DNA of 64,000 nucleotides from Pseudomonas tremae (GTDB lineage: Bacteria > Pseudomonadota > Gammaproteobacteria > Pseudomonadales > Pseudomonadaceae). Both the position numbers and the translations under genes were made by a program. Location: the NCBI RefSeq assembly GCF_001401155.1, contig NZ_LJRO01000362.1, positions 44,997-108,996 of the forward strand. Reading direction: 5' to 3'. Positions 54,553-62,370 of the stretch are shown piece after piece (the first letter of the stretch is position 1; each line of letters opens with the position of its first letter). The notes below the pieces were generated by a model. That model was not told where the DNA came from and searched no databases. It saw nothing but the letters and a program-made list of their open reading frames with translations.

Positions 54553-55515
54553 GTGAAAGCATTGCAAGGCGTTGAAGGTCATGTGGAATGGGTCGAGGCG
54601 CCAAGTCCGGCCCTCGATGTGGGACAAGTACGTATCAAAGTTGCTGCGGCGGGTTTGAATCGCGCCGATCTGTTACAACGCGCCGGGAAGTATCCGCCGC
54701 CGCCTGGCGTCACCGAAACGCTGGGTCTGGAGTGCTCTGGCGTCATCGCCGAGGTGGGGCCGGGAACCTCCTGGCAGGTGGGAGACCGCGTCTGCGCGCT
54801 GTTGGCGGGCGGGGCGATGGCCGAAGACGTAGTGGTCGATGCCCGGCACGTCTTGCCGGTACCAGAAGGGTTGTCGCTGCACGAGGCTGCAGCCATTCCT
54901 GAGGTGTATGCCACAGCCTGGCTGAACCTGTTTCAACTGGCAGGTCTGAAGCCCGGTGAAAAAGTCCTGCTGCACGCCGGTGCAAGTGGCGTTGGTTCAG
55001 CCGGTATTCAGCTTTGCAAAGCGTTTGGCAACCCGGTCTGGGTCAGCGTTGGCTCGACTGAACGACTGGCTTATTGCGTCGAGCTGGGCGCACAGGGCGG
55101 GATGGTGCGCAGTGAAAGCCTGGAAGGCCTGAACGACTTTGCGCCGTTCAACGTCATCCTCGATCCGGTTGGCGCCAGTTACGCCGAGCTCAACGTAAAA
55201 CTGTTGGCTCTGGATGGTCGCTGGGTGCTGATTGGTGTGATGAGCGGGCGTGAGGCGCAGGTGGATCTGGCGCATGTGCTGGGCAAGCGCATCCAGTTGA
55301 TGGGCTCGACGTTGCGCAGCCGTGACGAAACATTCAAGGCCGATCTGATTCGTGATCTGGGGCAGCATGTCTGGCCGCTGTTCACCGAAGGCCGCCTCAA
55401 GCCGCAACTGGCAAAATCCTTTGCGGTCAAGGATGCCGAAGCGGCATTCGAAGAACTGGCGACCAACAAGGTGTCCGGCAAGATCGTGCTGGTGATCGAC
55501 GAAAGCCTGGTCTGA
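54553..55515 (+). CDS. NAD(P)H quinone oxidoreductase, PIG3/QOR type
   Basis: The 320-residue MDR-superfamily protein has LNRADLLQRAGKYPPPPG, the GLECSGVIAEVG strand, and the NADPH-binding LLHAGASGVGSAGIQLCK. The zinc ligands of alcohol dehydrogenases are missing, as expected for QOR. The GTG start at 54553 has GGAGG 5 bp upstream. It is read divergently from prc, 137 bp apart. Confidence 0.9.
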   Translation: MKALQGVEGHVEWVEAPSPALDVGQVRIKVAAAGLNRADLLQRAGKYPPPPGVTETLGLECSGVIAEVGPGTSWQVGDRVCALLAGGAMAEDVVVDARHVLPVPEGLSLHEAAAIPEVYATAWLNLFQLAGLKPGEKVLLHAGASGVGSAGIQLCKAFGNPVWVSVGSTERLAYCVELGAQGGMVRSESLEGLNDFAPFNVILDPVGASYAELNVKLLALDGRWVLIGVMSGREAQVDLAHVLGKRIQLMGSTLRSRDETFKADLIRDLGQHVWPLFTEGRLKPQLAKSFAVKDAEAAFEELATNKVSGKIVLVIDESLV

Positions 55516-55534
55516 AGCGTCGGTGCTGCCGGAT

Positions 55535-56188
55535 TCAACTCCAGCGATGCACCGGCCAGCCAGCTTTCTGCGCGTGATCCAGTAGCACTGCATCAGGGTT
55601 GACCACGTTAGGGTGGTCAACCTTGAGCAGCAGCGGCAGATCATTGCGCGAATCCGAATAGAAGCTCGCACCCTCGAGGTTTTCTCCCTCTGCGTCCAGC
55701 CACTCCATCAGGCGAGTGATCTTGCCTTCCCGGTAGGTCAGCACACCAACGGTGCCGCCGCTGTAGACGCCATGCTGCACGTCCAGCTCGATCCCCAGCA
55801 CTTCATCGATCCCCAGGCGGTCGGCAATCGGCTTGACCAGATGCACGCCCGACGCCGAGATCACCAGAATCCGGTCCCCCTTGGCGCGATGCTGTGCGAT
55901 GCATTTGCAGGCGTCGCTGTAGATGATGGGCTCGATCACATCCTCGACCCACGGGCCGACCAGATGATCGACTTCCTCAGGCGTGCGTCCGGCCATAGGT
56001 TCCAGGCTGAATGCCATGAACTCTTCCATCGCCAGTTTGCCCGCACTGTAGGCGTCCATCAGCTCATTGTTGCGTTGCATGAACGACTTGGAATCGACCC
56101 AGCCCAAGCGACCCATCTGCTCGCTCCAGAGCGTGGCGCAATCGCCACCGATCAGGGTTTCGTCGAGGTCGAAAATTGCCAGGGGCAT
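55535..56188 (-). CDS. HAD-IB family phosphatase (SerB-like)
   Basis: The 217-residue protein has motif I FDLDETLIGGD (nucleophile and acid Asp), motif II LVISASG and motif IV SFYSDSRNDLPLL. The cap and length match HAD-IB hydrolases that include phosphoserine phosphatase and phosphoethanolamine/phosphocholine phosphatases. The exact substrate is unclear. It is read convergently to qor, 19 bp apart. Confidence 0.88.
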   Translation of the reverse strand: MPLAIFDLDETLIGGDCATLWSEQMGRLGWVDSKSFMQRNNELMDAYSAGKLAMEEFMAFSLEPMAGRTPEEVDHLVGPWVEDVIEPIIYSDACKCIAQHRAKGDRILVISASGVHLVKPIADRLGIDEVLGIELDVQHGVYSGGTVGVLTYREGKITRLMEWLDAEGENLEGASFYSDSRNDLPLLLKVDHPNVVNPDAVLLDHAQKAGWPVHRWS

Positions 56189-56269
56189 GTGCGTCTCCTA
56201 AATATGCGTTGAATCAGCTTCAAGCTTGGCGCTTCAAGCCTCCAGTGAAAGCATGGCGCTCTGGCGTTC

Positions 56270-57259
56270 TCATTCCAGTGCGCAGAGTGCCGATGGTTCG
56301 ATGTTCAGTGTTACCCGCCGCCCGTCCGGGTGCAGATCGTCGGCGCTGCGGTTCAGCACGTCGACTACCAGCTCCACACCGCGGGCCTGTATGCGATAGC
56401 GGATCACGTTGCCGAGCAGACTGTGACTGCGAACTTCGCCTTCCAGTTCGCCTGTCAGGCTCAATTGGATCGCTTCGGGGCGAATAGCCACACGGCTGGC
56501 GATCGGGCGTTGCATCAGGCGTGTGGCGACGTCGGCTTCCAGCAGATTGTAGTTGCCGATAAAACCGGCGGCGAAGACATCCACTGGCGCCGTGTAAAGC
56601 GTTTCTGCGTCACCGCTCTGTACGATCCGGCCCTGATTCATCAGGAAAATACGGTCTGACATGGTCAGCGCTTCTTCCTGATCGTGGGTCACAAAAATCG
56701 TGGTCAGGCCCAATTCGCGCTGGATGGCGCGGATTTGCTCGCGCAAGTGCTTGCGGATTCGCGCATCCAGCGCCGACAGCGGCTCGTCGAGCAATAGCAG
56801 ACGCGGGCGAGTGACCAGCGAGCGGGCCAGGGCTACGCGCTGGCACTGACCGCCGGACAGCTGATGCGGATAACGCTTGGCAAAGTCGTGCAGTTCGACC
56901 ATCTGCAGTATCTCGGCGACGCGTTTTTCGCTGTCGTCTGCGCTGACTTTCTGCATGCGCAGGCCAAAGGCGACGTTCTGCTCCACGTTCATGTTGGGAA
57001 ACAGCGCGTAGCTCTGGAACACCATGCCGATGTTGCGCTTTTGCGGCGTGAGCGGTACCAGATCGCTGCCGTCCAGCAGGATGCGTCCGCTGTTGACCGG
57101 GGTCAGCCCTGCGACGCAGCGCAGCAGGGTGGATTTGCCGCAGCCGGACGGGCCGAGCAGGGTGACGAACTCGCCTTTTTTGATGTTGCAATTGATATCG
57201 CTGAACACCGACGTGCTGGCGTAGCTTTTTTGCAGATTTTCAATGCTGACAAAACTCAT
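56270..57259 (-). CDS. ABC transporter ATP-binding protein of an organophosphonate-like uptake operon
   Basis: The 329-residue ATPase has Walker A GPSGCGKST (about 36-44), signature LSGGQCQR, Walker B RLLLLDEPLSALD, and a C-terminal TOBE-like domain. The type resembles PotA/FbpC/PhnT ATPases of binding-protein-dependent importers. It is the last gene of a five-gene operon, separated from the second permease by a single base. Substrate is discussed with the binding protein. Confidence 0.93.
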   Translation of the reverse strand: MSFVSIENLQKSYASTSVFSDINCNIKKGEFVTLLGPSGCGKSTLLRCVAGLTPVNSGRILLDGSDLVPLTPQKRNIGMVFQSYALFPNMNVEQNVAFGLRMQKVSADDSEKRVAEILQMVELHDFAKRYPHQLSGGQCQRVALARSLVTRPRLLLLDEPLSALDARIRKHLREQIRAIQRELGLTTIFVTHDQEEALTMSDRIFLMNQGRIVQSGDAETLYTAPVDVFAAGFIGNYNLLEADVATRLMQRPIASRVAIRPEAIQLSLTGELEGEVRSHSLLGNVIRYRIQARGVELVVDVLNRSADDLHPDGRRVTLNIEPSALCALE

Positions 57260-57260
57260 T

Positions 57261-58058
57261 TCAGTCTTTGTCCTTGTTCAGTCGATTGGCGGCCCAGGTC
57301 AGCACCAGCACGAAGAGGAAATACGAGATCACCAGCGCGCTGTTGAAATGACCGCTGCTGTTACGCATGTTGTTCAGGTACACCTGCAACGTTTCATAGC
57401 GGGTGCCGACCAGCAGGTTGGCGAACACGAATTCGCCGAACAGGAAGGAAAAAGACAGCAGCAGGGCGATCATCAGGCCCTTGCGCAGATTGGGCAGCAC
57501 CACCATGAATGCCGCCTGCCAGGTGCTGGCCCCGAGCAGTTGGGCGGCATCCATCAGGTCTGTCAGGTTGATGGCCTGAAGGTTGTTGGTGATTGCGCGG
57601 TACATGAAGGGCAGGGCGATGGTGAAGTAGCAGCCGATCAGAATCCACGGCGTGCCGACCATCGCCATCGGGCCCGAACCATAGAGTTGCAGCAGGCCCA
57701 CCGACGACACCACCGGCGGGACAGCGAAAGGCATCAGGATCAGGATGTTCATCAGCCCGTCGAGGCGCGGGAAGTGGTAATGCACCACAAACAGCAGCGG
57801 CAAAATCAGCACCACCGACAGAATCAGCGCGCCGAAGCACACTAGCAGCGACTGGCCGAAAGCCGCCAGAAATCGTGGGTCGCTCCAGAGTGCCACGTAC
57901 CATTTGAAGGTCAACCCGCTGGGCAGAATGGTTGCCGACCAACTGGTCGCGATCGAGTACAGAAAAGTGCCGGCAAGCGGCAGCAGCAGGATCAGAAACA
58001 GCAGGTAGACCACGGTCTTGTGGTAGAGGGCTGCTGGTGCTCGTTCAGCGCGCGACAT
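57261..58058 (-). CDS. ABC transporter permease (second)
   Basis: The 265-residue protein has six membrane segments and the ABC-permease coupling loop LMDAAQLLGASTWQAAFMVV (about 170-190). It pairs with the other permease to form the pore. Its start overlaps the upstream permease gene by 14 bp, and its stop is 1 bp from the ATPase start, so the genes are tightly coupled. Confidence 0.93.
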   Translation of the reverse strand: MSRAERAPAALYHKTVVYLLFLILLLPLAGTFLYSIATSWSATILPSGLTFKWYVALWSDPRFLAAFGQSLLVCFGALILSVVLILPLLFVVHYHFPRLDGLMNILILMPFAVPPVVSSVGLLQLYGSGPMAMVGTPWILIGCYFTIALPFMYRAITNNLQAINLTDLMDAAQLLGASTWQAAFMVVLPNLRKGLMIALLLSFSFLFGEFVFANLLVGTRYETLQVYLNNMRNSSGHFNSALVISYFLFVLVLTWAANRLNKDKD

Positions 58059-58887
58059 GGTAGCTCCTTTTCAACAGCCACTGATGGATCACGGTGACCA
58101 GCGTCATGAGGCCGACCAGAATCATGGCCAGCGCGCTGGCCATGTTCGGGTCCAGCGTGATGTCACCTGCCACCATCGCCGCAATGCGGATCGGCAACAC
58201 GTTGAAGTTGCCGGTGGTCAGCGCGTAAACCGTGGCATAGGCCCCCAGCGCGTTGGCTAGCAGGATAACGAAGGTGCCGAGCAGGGCCGGAGTCAGAACA
58301 GGCAGGCCTATGTAGCGCCAGAACTGATAGCTGCTGGCGCCCAACAGAGCCGCTGACTCGTTCCAGTCTTCGCGCACAGCATCGAATGCCGGATAAAGCA
58401 GCAGCACACCAAGAGGGATCTGGAAGTAGGTGTACAGAATGATCAGACCGGCTTTGGAATACAGGTTGAAGTCGTCGATGATCCCGGCCTGCTTGAGGAT
58501 CAGCGTCAATGCTCCGTTAAAGCCCAGCAGGATGATGAAAGCAAATGCCAGCGGGACACCGGCGAAGTTGCTGGTCATATTGGCGAACGAGTTCACGAAG
58601 TCTCTCAGCCGCGAATCCACCTTGCGCAGCGAGTAAGCCCCGAGCACCGAGATGATGATGCCGAACAGGCTCGACCAGAAGCTGATCTCCAGGCTGTACT
58701 GGATGGCCTGGCGATAGAACTTCGAGCCAAACGCTCTGACGAAGTTGTCGAGGCCCCAGCCGGCGTCGCTTTGCAGACTGTTGATGACTACCCACAGCAG
58801 TGGCGCAATCTGGAATACGATGAAAAACAGGGCGAACGGCACCAGGCACAACAGCGCCAGCCGCTTGCCTCGGGTAAAGCGCGTCAC
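58045..58887 (-). CDS. ABC transporter permease (first)
   Basis: The 280-residue permease has six membrane segments and the coupling loop ESAALLGASSYQFWRYIGLP near residue 195. The GTG start at 58887 is chosen because it overlaps the stop of the hydrolase gene by 4 bp (GTGA) and gives a normal N-terminus ahead of the first membrane helix; the frame is open 22 codons further upstream but would overlap the hydrolase gene more. Confidence 0.9.
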   Translation of the reverse strand: MTRFTRGKRLALLCLVPFALFFIVFQIAPLLWVVINSLQSDAGWGLDNFVRAFGSKFYRQAIQYSLEISFWSSLFGIIISVLGAYSLRKVDSRLRDFVNSFANMTSNFAGVPLAFAFIILLGFNGALTLILKQAGIIDDFNLYSKAGLIILYTYFQIPLGVLLLYPAFDAVREDWNESAALLGASSYQFWRYIGLPVLTPALLGTFVILLANALGAYATVYALTTGNFNVLPIRIAAMVAGDITLDPNMASALAMILVGLMTLVTVIHQWLLKRSYHVAR

Positions 58888-59690
58888 TTGAGTATCTCCC
58901 GGCAGAGCGGTTTGTCGTGGGGCACGCCAAGCAGCTCGCAGATCGTGCCACACAGGTCGGTCTGGCGCGGCGCTGCATCGACATTCAGGCTGAATGCCTC
59001 ACCGATGACAAACAGCGGCACTTCGCGCTCTTCGGGCAGCAGGCCATTGTGCGAGCGGTCATTGTTCATGCCGTGGTCGGCGGTCACCAGCACCTGATAA
59101 CCCGCGTCCAGCCAGCGCTGCAGGTAATCCGCCAGGATGATGTCGGCGCTGCGGGCGGTGTTGCGATATTGCGCGGTATCGAGGCCGTGCTTGTGCCCGG
59201 CGTCGTCAATGTTCATGGGGTGTATCAGGAGAAAATTAGGGGCGTGCCTGAGACGCAGGCTTTCGGCGTCGGCGAACAGGTGCGAGTCCGGATAGTGGTC
59301 GGCCCAGTAGAACAGCCCGTGCTGGATCGGTAGGTCGGCTGCTTCGGTGTAGCGATCGCGTGCCGGGTCGAACGGTGTGCGGTTGTACAGTTCGCTGACC
59401 CAATGATAGGCCGCCGCCGCAGTGCTCAGTCCGGCGTCGCGGGCGTAGTGGAATACGCTGCGCTGGCTGGACAGGCGGGAAACGTTGTTGTGCACGATGC
59501 CGCTGTCGATGGGTGCGACGCCGGTCAATATGCATTCGTACAAGGGGCGGGAAAGGGCGGGCAGCTCGCACTCCAGCTTGTAGAGCGCTGCACGGCCTGC
59601 GTTGTGCCAGGCCTGAAGATGGCCCATTGCATGGCGGGCTACTTCGTAATTGAGTCCATCGAGCACGATCAGGATGACGTTATGTTTCAT
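58884..59690 (-). CDS. Alkaline-phosphatase-superfamily hydrolase in the uptake operon
   Basis: The 268-residue protein has the superfamily metal sites: VILIVLDGLNYEVARH at the N-terminus, HPMNIDDAGHKHG with Asp/His ligands, and LVTADHGMNNDRSHNG. This is the pattern of nucleotide pyrophosphatase/phosphonoacetate-hydrolase-type enzymes. No signal peptide is seen, so it acts in the cytoplasm on the imported compound. Embedded between the binding-protein and permease genes, it suggests that the cargo is a phosphate ester, phosphodiester or phosphonate. Confidence 0.88.
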   Translation of the reverse strand: MKHNVILIVLDGLNYEVARHAMGHLQAWHNAGRAALYKLECELPALSRPLYECILTGVAPIDSGIVHNNVSRLSSQRSVFHYARDAGLSTAAAAYHWVSELYNRTPFDPARDRYTEAADLPIQHGLFYWADHYPDSHLFADAESLRLRHAPNFLLIHPMNIDDAGHKHGLDTAQYRNTARSADIILADYLQRWLDAGYQVLVTADHGMNNDRSHNGLLPEEREVPLFVIGEAFSLNVDAAPRQTDLCGTICELLGVPHDKPLCREILK

Positions 59691-59715
59691 GGGCGACTCG
59701 CTTGGGCGAAGAAGT

Positions 59716-59738
59716 ACGGGCGAGACTGTCTCGCCCGT
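59716..59738 (-). terminator. Intercistronic hairpin after the binding-protein gene
   Basis: ACGGGCGAG and CTCGCCCGT form a 9-bp stem with a 5-base loop between the binding-protein gene and the hydrolase gene. Such hairpins protect or attenuate the transcript so that the binding protein is made in excess. Confidence 0.6.
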
Positions 59739-59772
59739 TTCACACGACTCCATCCCTGGGTCGCAGTGGCGA

Positions 59773-60840
59773 TCAGTTCATCTCGATGATGACCTGTTCG
59801 TTCCACTTTTGAGGCAGGGCCTTGGACGTCTTCTCCCACGCATCCGCGTTGACGATCGGCTTGGCATTCTTGTACTGGTCTTGCGGCAGCAATTTGGCTT
59901 GAACGGTCTCAGGCAGCTTGAGGTGCTCTACGCGGATCGGACGCGCATTGCCTTCGGCCAGCCGGATCTGACCGGCATCGCTGAACGTGTACTCACGCGC
60001 CAGCTTGGCGGCGTTCGGGTGTTTGGCGTATTTGTTGATAATGGTGGTGTACCCGGAAATCACCGAGCCATCCGACGGGATCAGCACTACGTAGTCGTCA
60101 GGCTTGGTCATCTTGGCCTTGTAGCTCAGCCCGTTGAAGTCCCAGACCACACCCACTTCGATTTCGCCTTTCTCCATAGTCTGGATAGTCGGGTTGGCGA
60201 GCGACAGACGCTTTTGCTTAGCCAGTTCGGTGAACAGTTGCAGGCCCGGTTCGATGTTGGCTTCGTCGCCTTTCATGGCGATGGAAGCTGCCAGTACACC
60301 GTTTGCGGCCTGGGCAGCAGTACTCACGTCGCCGACCGAAACCTTATATTTACCGGTTTTCAGGTCAGCCCAGCTTTTTGGTATTTCCGAACCGTGCAGC
60401 AGGTTCTTGTTGACGATAAAGGCGATGGTGCCGGTGTAGGCCAGCGCCCAGTGGCCTTCCTTGTCCTTGGCCCAGGCCGGGATCTGATCCCAGGTGGTTG
60501 GCTTGTAAGGCTGGGTCACGCCCTTCGACACGGCGATGGGGCCGAACGCTGCGCCCACGTCACCGATGTCGGCGCTGGCGTTATCTTTCTCCGCATCGAA
60601 CTTGGCGATCTCCTGGGCCGAGCTCATGTCGGTGTCCATGTGCTTGAGGCCGTACTTGGCTTCCAGGTCCTTCCAGATGCCGCCCCAGTTAGCCCAGTCA
60701 TCCGGCATGCCTGCGCTATTCACCGCGCCTTCAGCCTTGGCCGCGGCCTCAAGGGTTTTCAGATCCGTGTCCGCAGCCATGGCCAGGGAACTCATTGCCA
60801 TGGCTGAACCGAGGAGTGATGCCAACAAAAGATGTTTCAT
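59773..60840 (-). CDS. Periplasmic substrate-binding protein of the uptake operon
   Basis: The 355-residue protein has a signal peptide (cleavage after about residue 22, SLAMA) and the two-lobe fold of family 1 binding proteins, with the segments DIGDVGAAFGPIAVSKG, AYTGTIAFIVNKNLLHG and VGVVWDFNGLSYKAKM. It resembles iron/2-aminoethylphosphonate/polyamine-type binding proteins; the ligand is not determined. It is the first gene of the operon, with AGGAG before the ATG. A TGGTCTAG palindrome lies 50 bp upstream. Confidence 0.9.
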   Translation of the reverse strand: MKHLLLASLLGSAMAMSSLAMAADTDLKTLEAAAKAEGAVNSAGMPDDWANWGGIWKDLEAKYGLKHMDTDMSSAQEIAKFDAEKDNASADIGDVGAAFGPIAVSKGVTQPYKPTTWDQIPAWAKDKEGHWALAYTGTIAFIVNKNLLHGSEIPKSWADLKTGKYKVSVGDVSTAAQAANGVLAASIAMKGDEANIEPGLQLFTELAKQKRLSLANPTIQTMEKGEIEVGVVWDFNGLSYKAKMTKPDDYVVLIPSDGSVISGYTTIINKYAKHPNAAKLAREYTFSDAGQIRLAEGNARPIRVEHLKLPETVQAKLLPQDQYKNAKPIVNADAWEKTSKALPQKWNEQVIIEMN

Positions 60841-60889
60841 TCGGAGCTCCTGTGCACTTCTTTAGCAGAAGTCTTCATCGCGGATGGTT

Positions 60890-60901
60890 TGGTCTAGATC
60901 A
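60890..60901. promoter_or_regulatory. Candidate operator TGGTCTAGATCA near the binding-protein gene
   Basis: The 12-bp sequence is an imperfect dyad built on GTCTAGAT, which fits the GT-N-TA-N-AC consensus published for HutC-subfamily GntR regulators except for the last base. A close relative, TGGTCTAGTCCA, lies by the regulator start. Together they bracket the 354-bp gap 60841-61194, which holds no gene. Confidence 0.6.
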
Positions 60902-61169
60902 GCAATACCTGAGCCAAGTTAGGCGTGTTGCATGACATTTTCGTGTCGGGGAGGGCGAAGAATTCCGTTGTTCCCGCTGCCTGACAGGGCTTCGGGCTAA
61001 GCGTAGACCATTGCAAAGCGTCTGAATCAATGGGGTTTCAGGGCTTTTGGAGCGGCGTCTGGCATGGATTGTGAAGTGCTGTGTCACGTGATGGTCATCT
61101 GGCCGGCCTAGGCTTGCACCGATGGAGTTAACAGCGGTTGCAGCACGCATGCGTGCCCCGCGAGAGGGC

Positions 61170-61181
61170 TGGTCTAGTCCA
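61170..61181. promoter_or_regulatory. Candidate operator TGGTCTAGTCCA before the GntR gene
   Basis: It shares TGGTCTAG with the first element and sits 13-25 bp before the regulator's ATG, where binding would block initiation. This suggests the regulator controls itself and the operon. Confidence 0.6.
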
Positions 61182-61194
61182 GACAGGTACGCAA

Positions 61195-61914
61195 ATGCGC
61201 GAAGATGTACCACGAGCAGTCACCACCATCTGCAACGCTTTGCAGGAGCAAATAGAACACGGTCTGTTGCCGCACGGCAGCCAACTGCCCGCCGAGCGCA
61301 AGCTCAGTGAAGTATTCGCCACCACGCGCATCACCCTGCGCGAGGCACTCCTGCAACTGGAGGCTCAAGGGCTGATCTACCGCGAAGAGCGACGTGGCTG
61401 GTTCATATCGCCGCCGCGCCTGGCCTATGACCTGATTCGACGCAGTCATTTTCACGCGATGGTCTGCGCGCAGGGAAGGGTGGCTCACACCCGCTTGCTT
61501 TCGGCGCGTCTGCAGCCGGCGTCGGCGAAAATCTGCGAAATGCTGGAGCTGCCGGCACTGTCAAGCGTGATCCAGATCTGCCGCGCGCGGCGTATCGACC
61601 AGCGTCTGGTGCTGTACGTTGAGCATTACCTGAGGCCTGAGTTGTTCCCAGGTATTCTCGAACACGACCTGAGCGAGTCGCTCACCGAGCTTTACGCCCG
61701 GTGCTACGACATTCACTACGGTCAGGTGCATTTCGACATGGTACCCACGGCACTGCACGTCGAGGCAGCCGCCGCCCTGAAGGTTTCACTCGGCAGCCCG
61801 GGTTTGCGCATTGCGCGGGTCAACTATGATCGCAACGACCGGCTGATCGACTGCGACCTCGAATACTGGCGTCATGATGCTATTCATGTGCGCGCTAAGG
61901 TGCATAGCAACTGA
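61195..61914 (+). CDS. GntR-family transcriptional regulator, HutC/UTRA type
   Basis: The 239-residue protein has an N-terminal winged helix (LLPHGSQLPAERKLSEVFAT, TRITLREALLQLEAQGLIYR) and a C-terminal UTRA ligand-binding domain (about 80-235). It is divergent from the uptake operon. UTRA regulators sense a small ligand such as histidine intermediates, sugar phosphates or aminoethylphosphonate. The ATG at 61195 is chosen because family sequence starts there; the upstream open frame reaches back to a TTG and crosses the operator. Confidence 0.9.
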   Translation: MREDVPRAVTTICNALQEQIEHGLLPHGSQLPAERKLSEVFATTRITLREALLQLEAQGLIYREERRGWFISPPRLAYDLIRRSHFHAMVCAQGRVAHTRLLSARLQPASAKICEMLELPALSSVIQICRARRIDQRLVLYVEHYLRPELFPGILEHDLSESLTELYARCYDIHYGQVHFDMVPTALHVEAAAALKVSLGSPGLRIARVNYDRNDRLIDCDLEYWRHDAIHVRAKVHSN

Positions 61915-62370
61915 CGCTTGTATTGCAAACCCACTTGCCGGGTGCGGCCCGCACCTTTGTTAGTTGGCTGTTTTATATAAGTTAATAGTTGTTTCATTGT
62001 TCTAGTGCTTGCGAAGTGTGCGGCTTGGTTAATAGGTTTTATATAGTGTCCGTGGCCAGCTAATAAAAAAATCATTGAAAATATTTCTATTCTCTCGGAG
62101 GGGCGTGGCGTAAATTAGTTGGTTTTTCTTCAGGATTTTCCAGAGTGATTATTCTAATTTTTAAGGGGTATATAAGAAAAAATTTTAGAATTAATTAATA
62201 TTTCCTAATGCGCTGTGTTAGGTTTTTTAGTGTGGAGCGAAGTGCGCAGGCCAGTGGTTTTCCTGTGCGCCGTTCCGCTGTGGGATTAAGGCTGACATGG
62301 CGGTTGTCCTGTAAAGCAATGCTTGATAAGTGCAGCTGCTTTTATTTAAAGGATCTATGAGGATGCTGTA
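61915..62370. other. AT-rich leader region of the ice-nucleation gene
   Basis: This 456-bp gap is much richer in A and T than the flanking genes, as often seen for acquired genes, and holds no supported gene. The ina ribosome site GAGGA is at 62359-62363. I cannot name the promoter with confidence. Confidence 0.6.
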
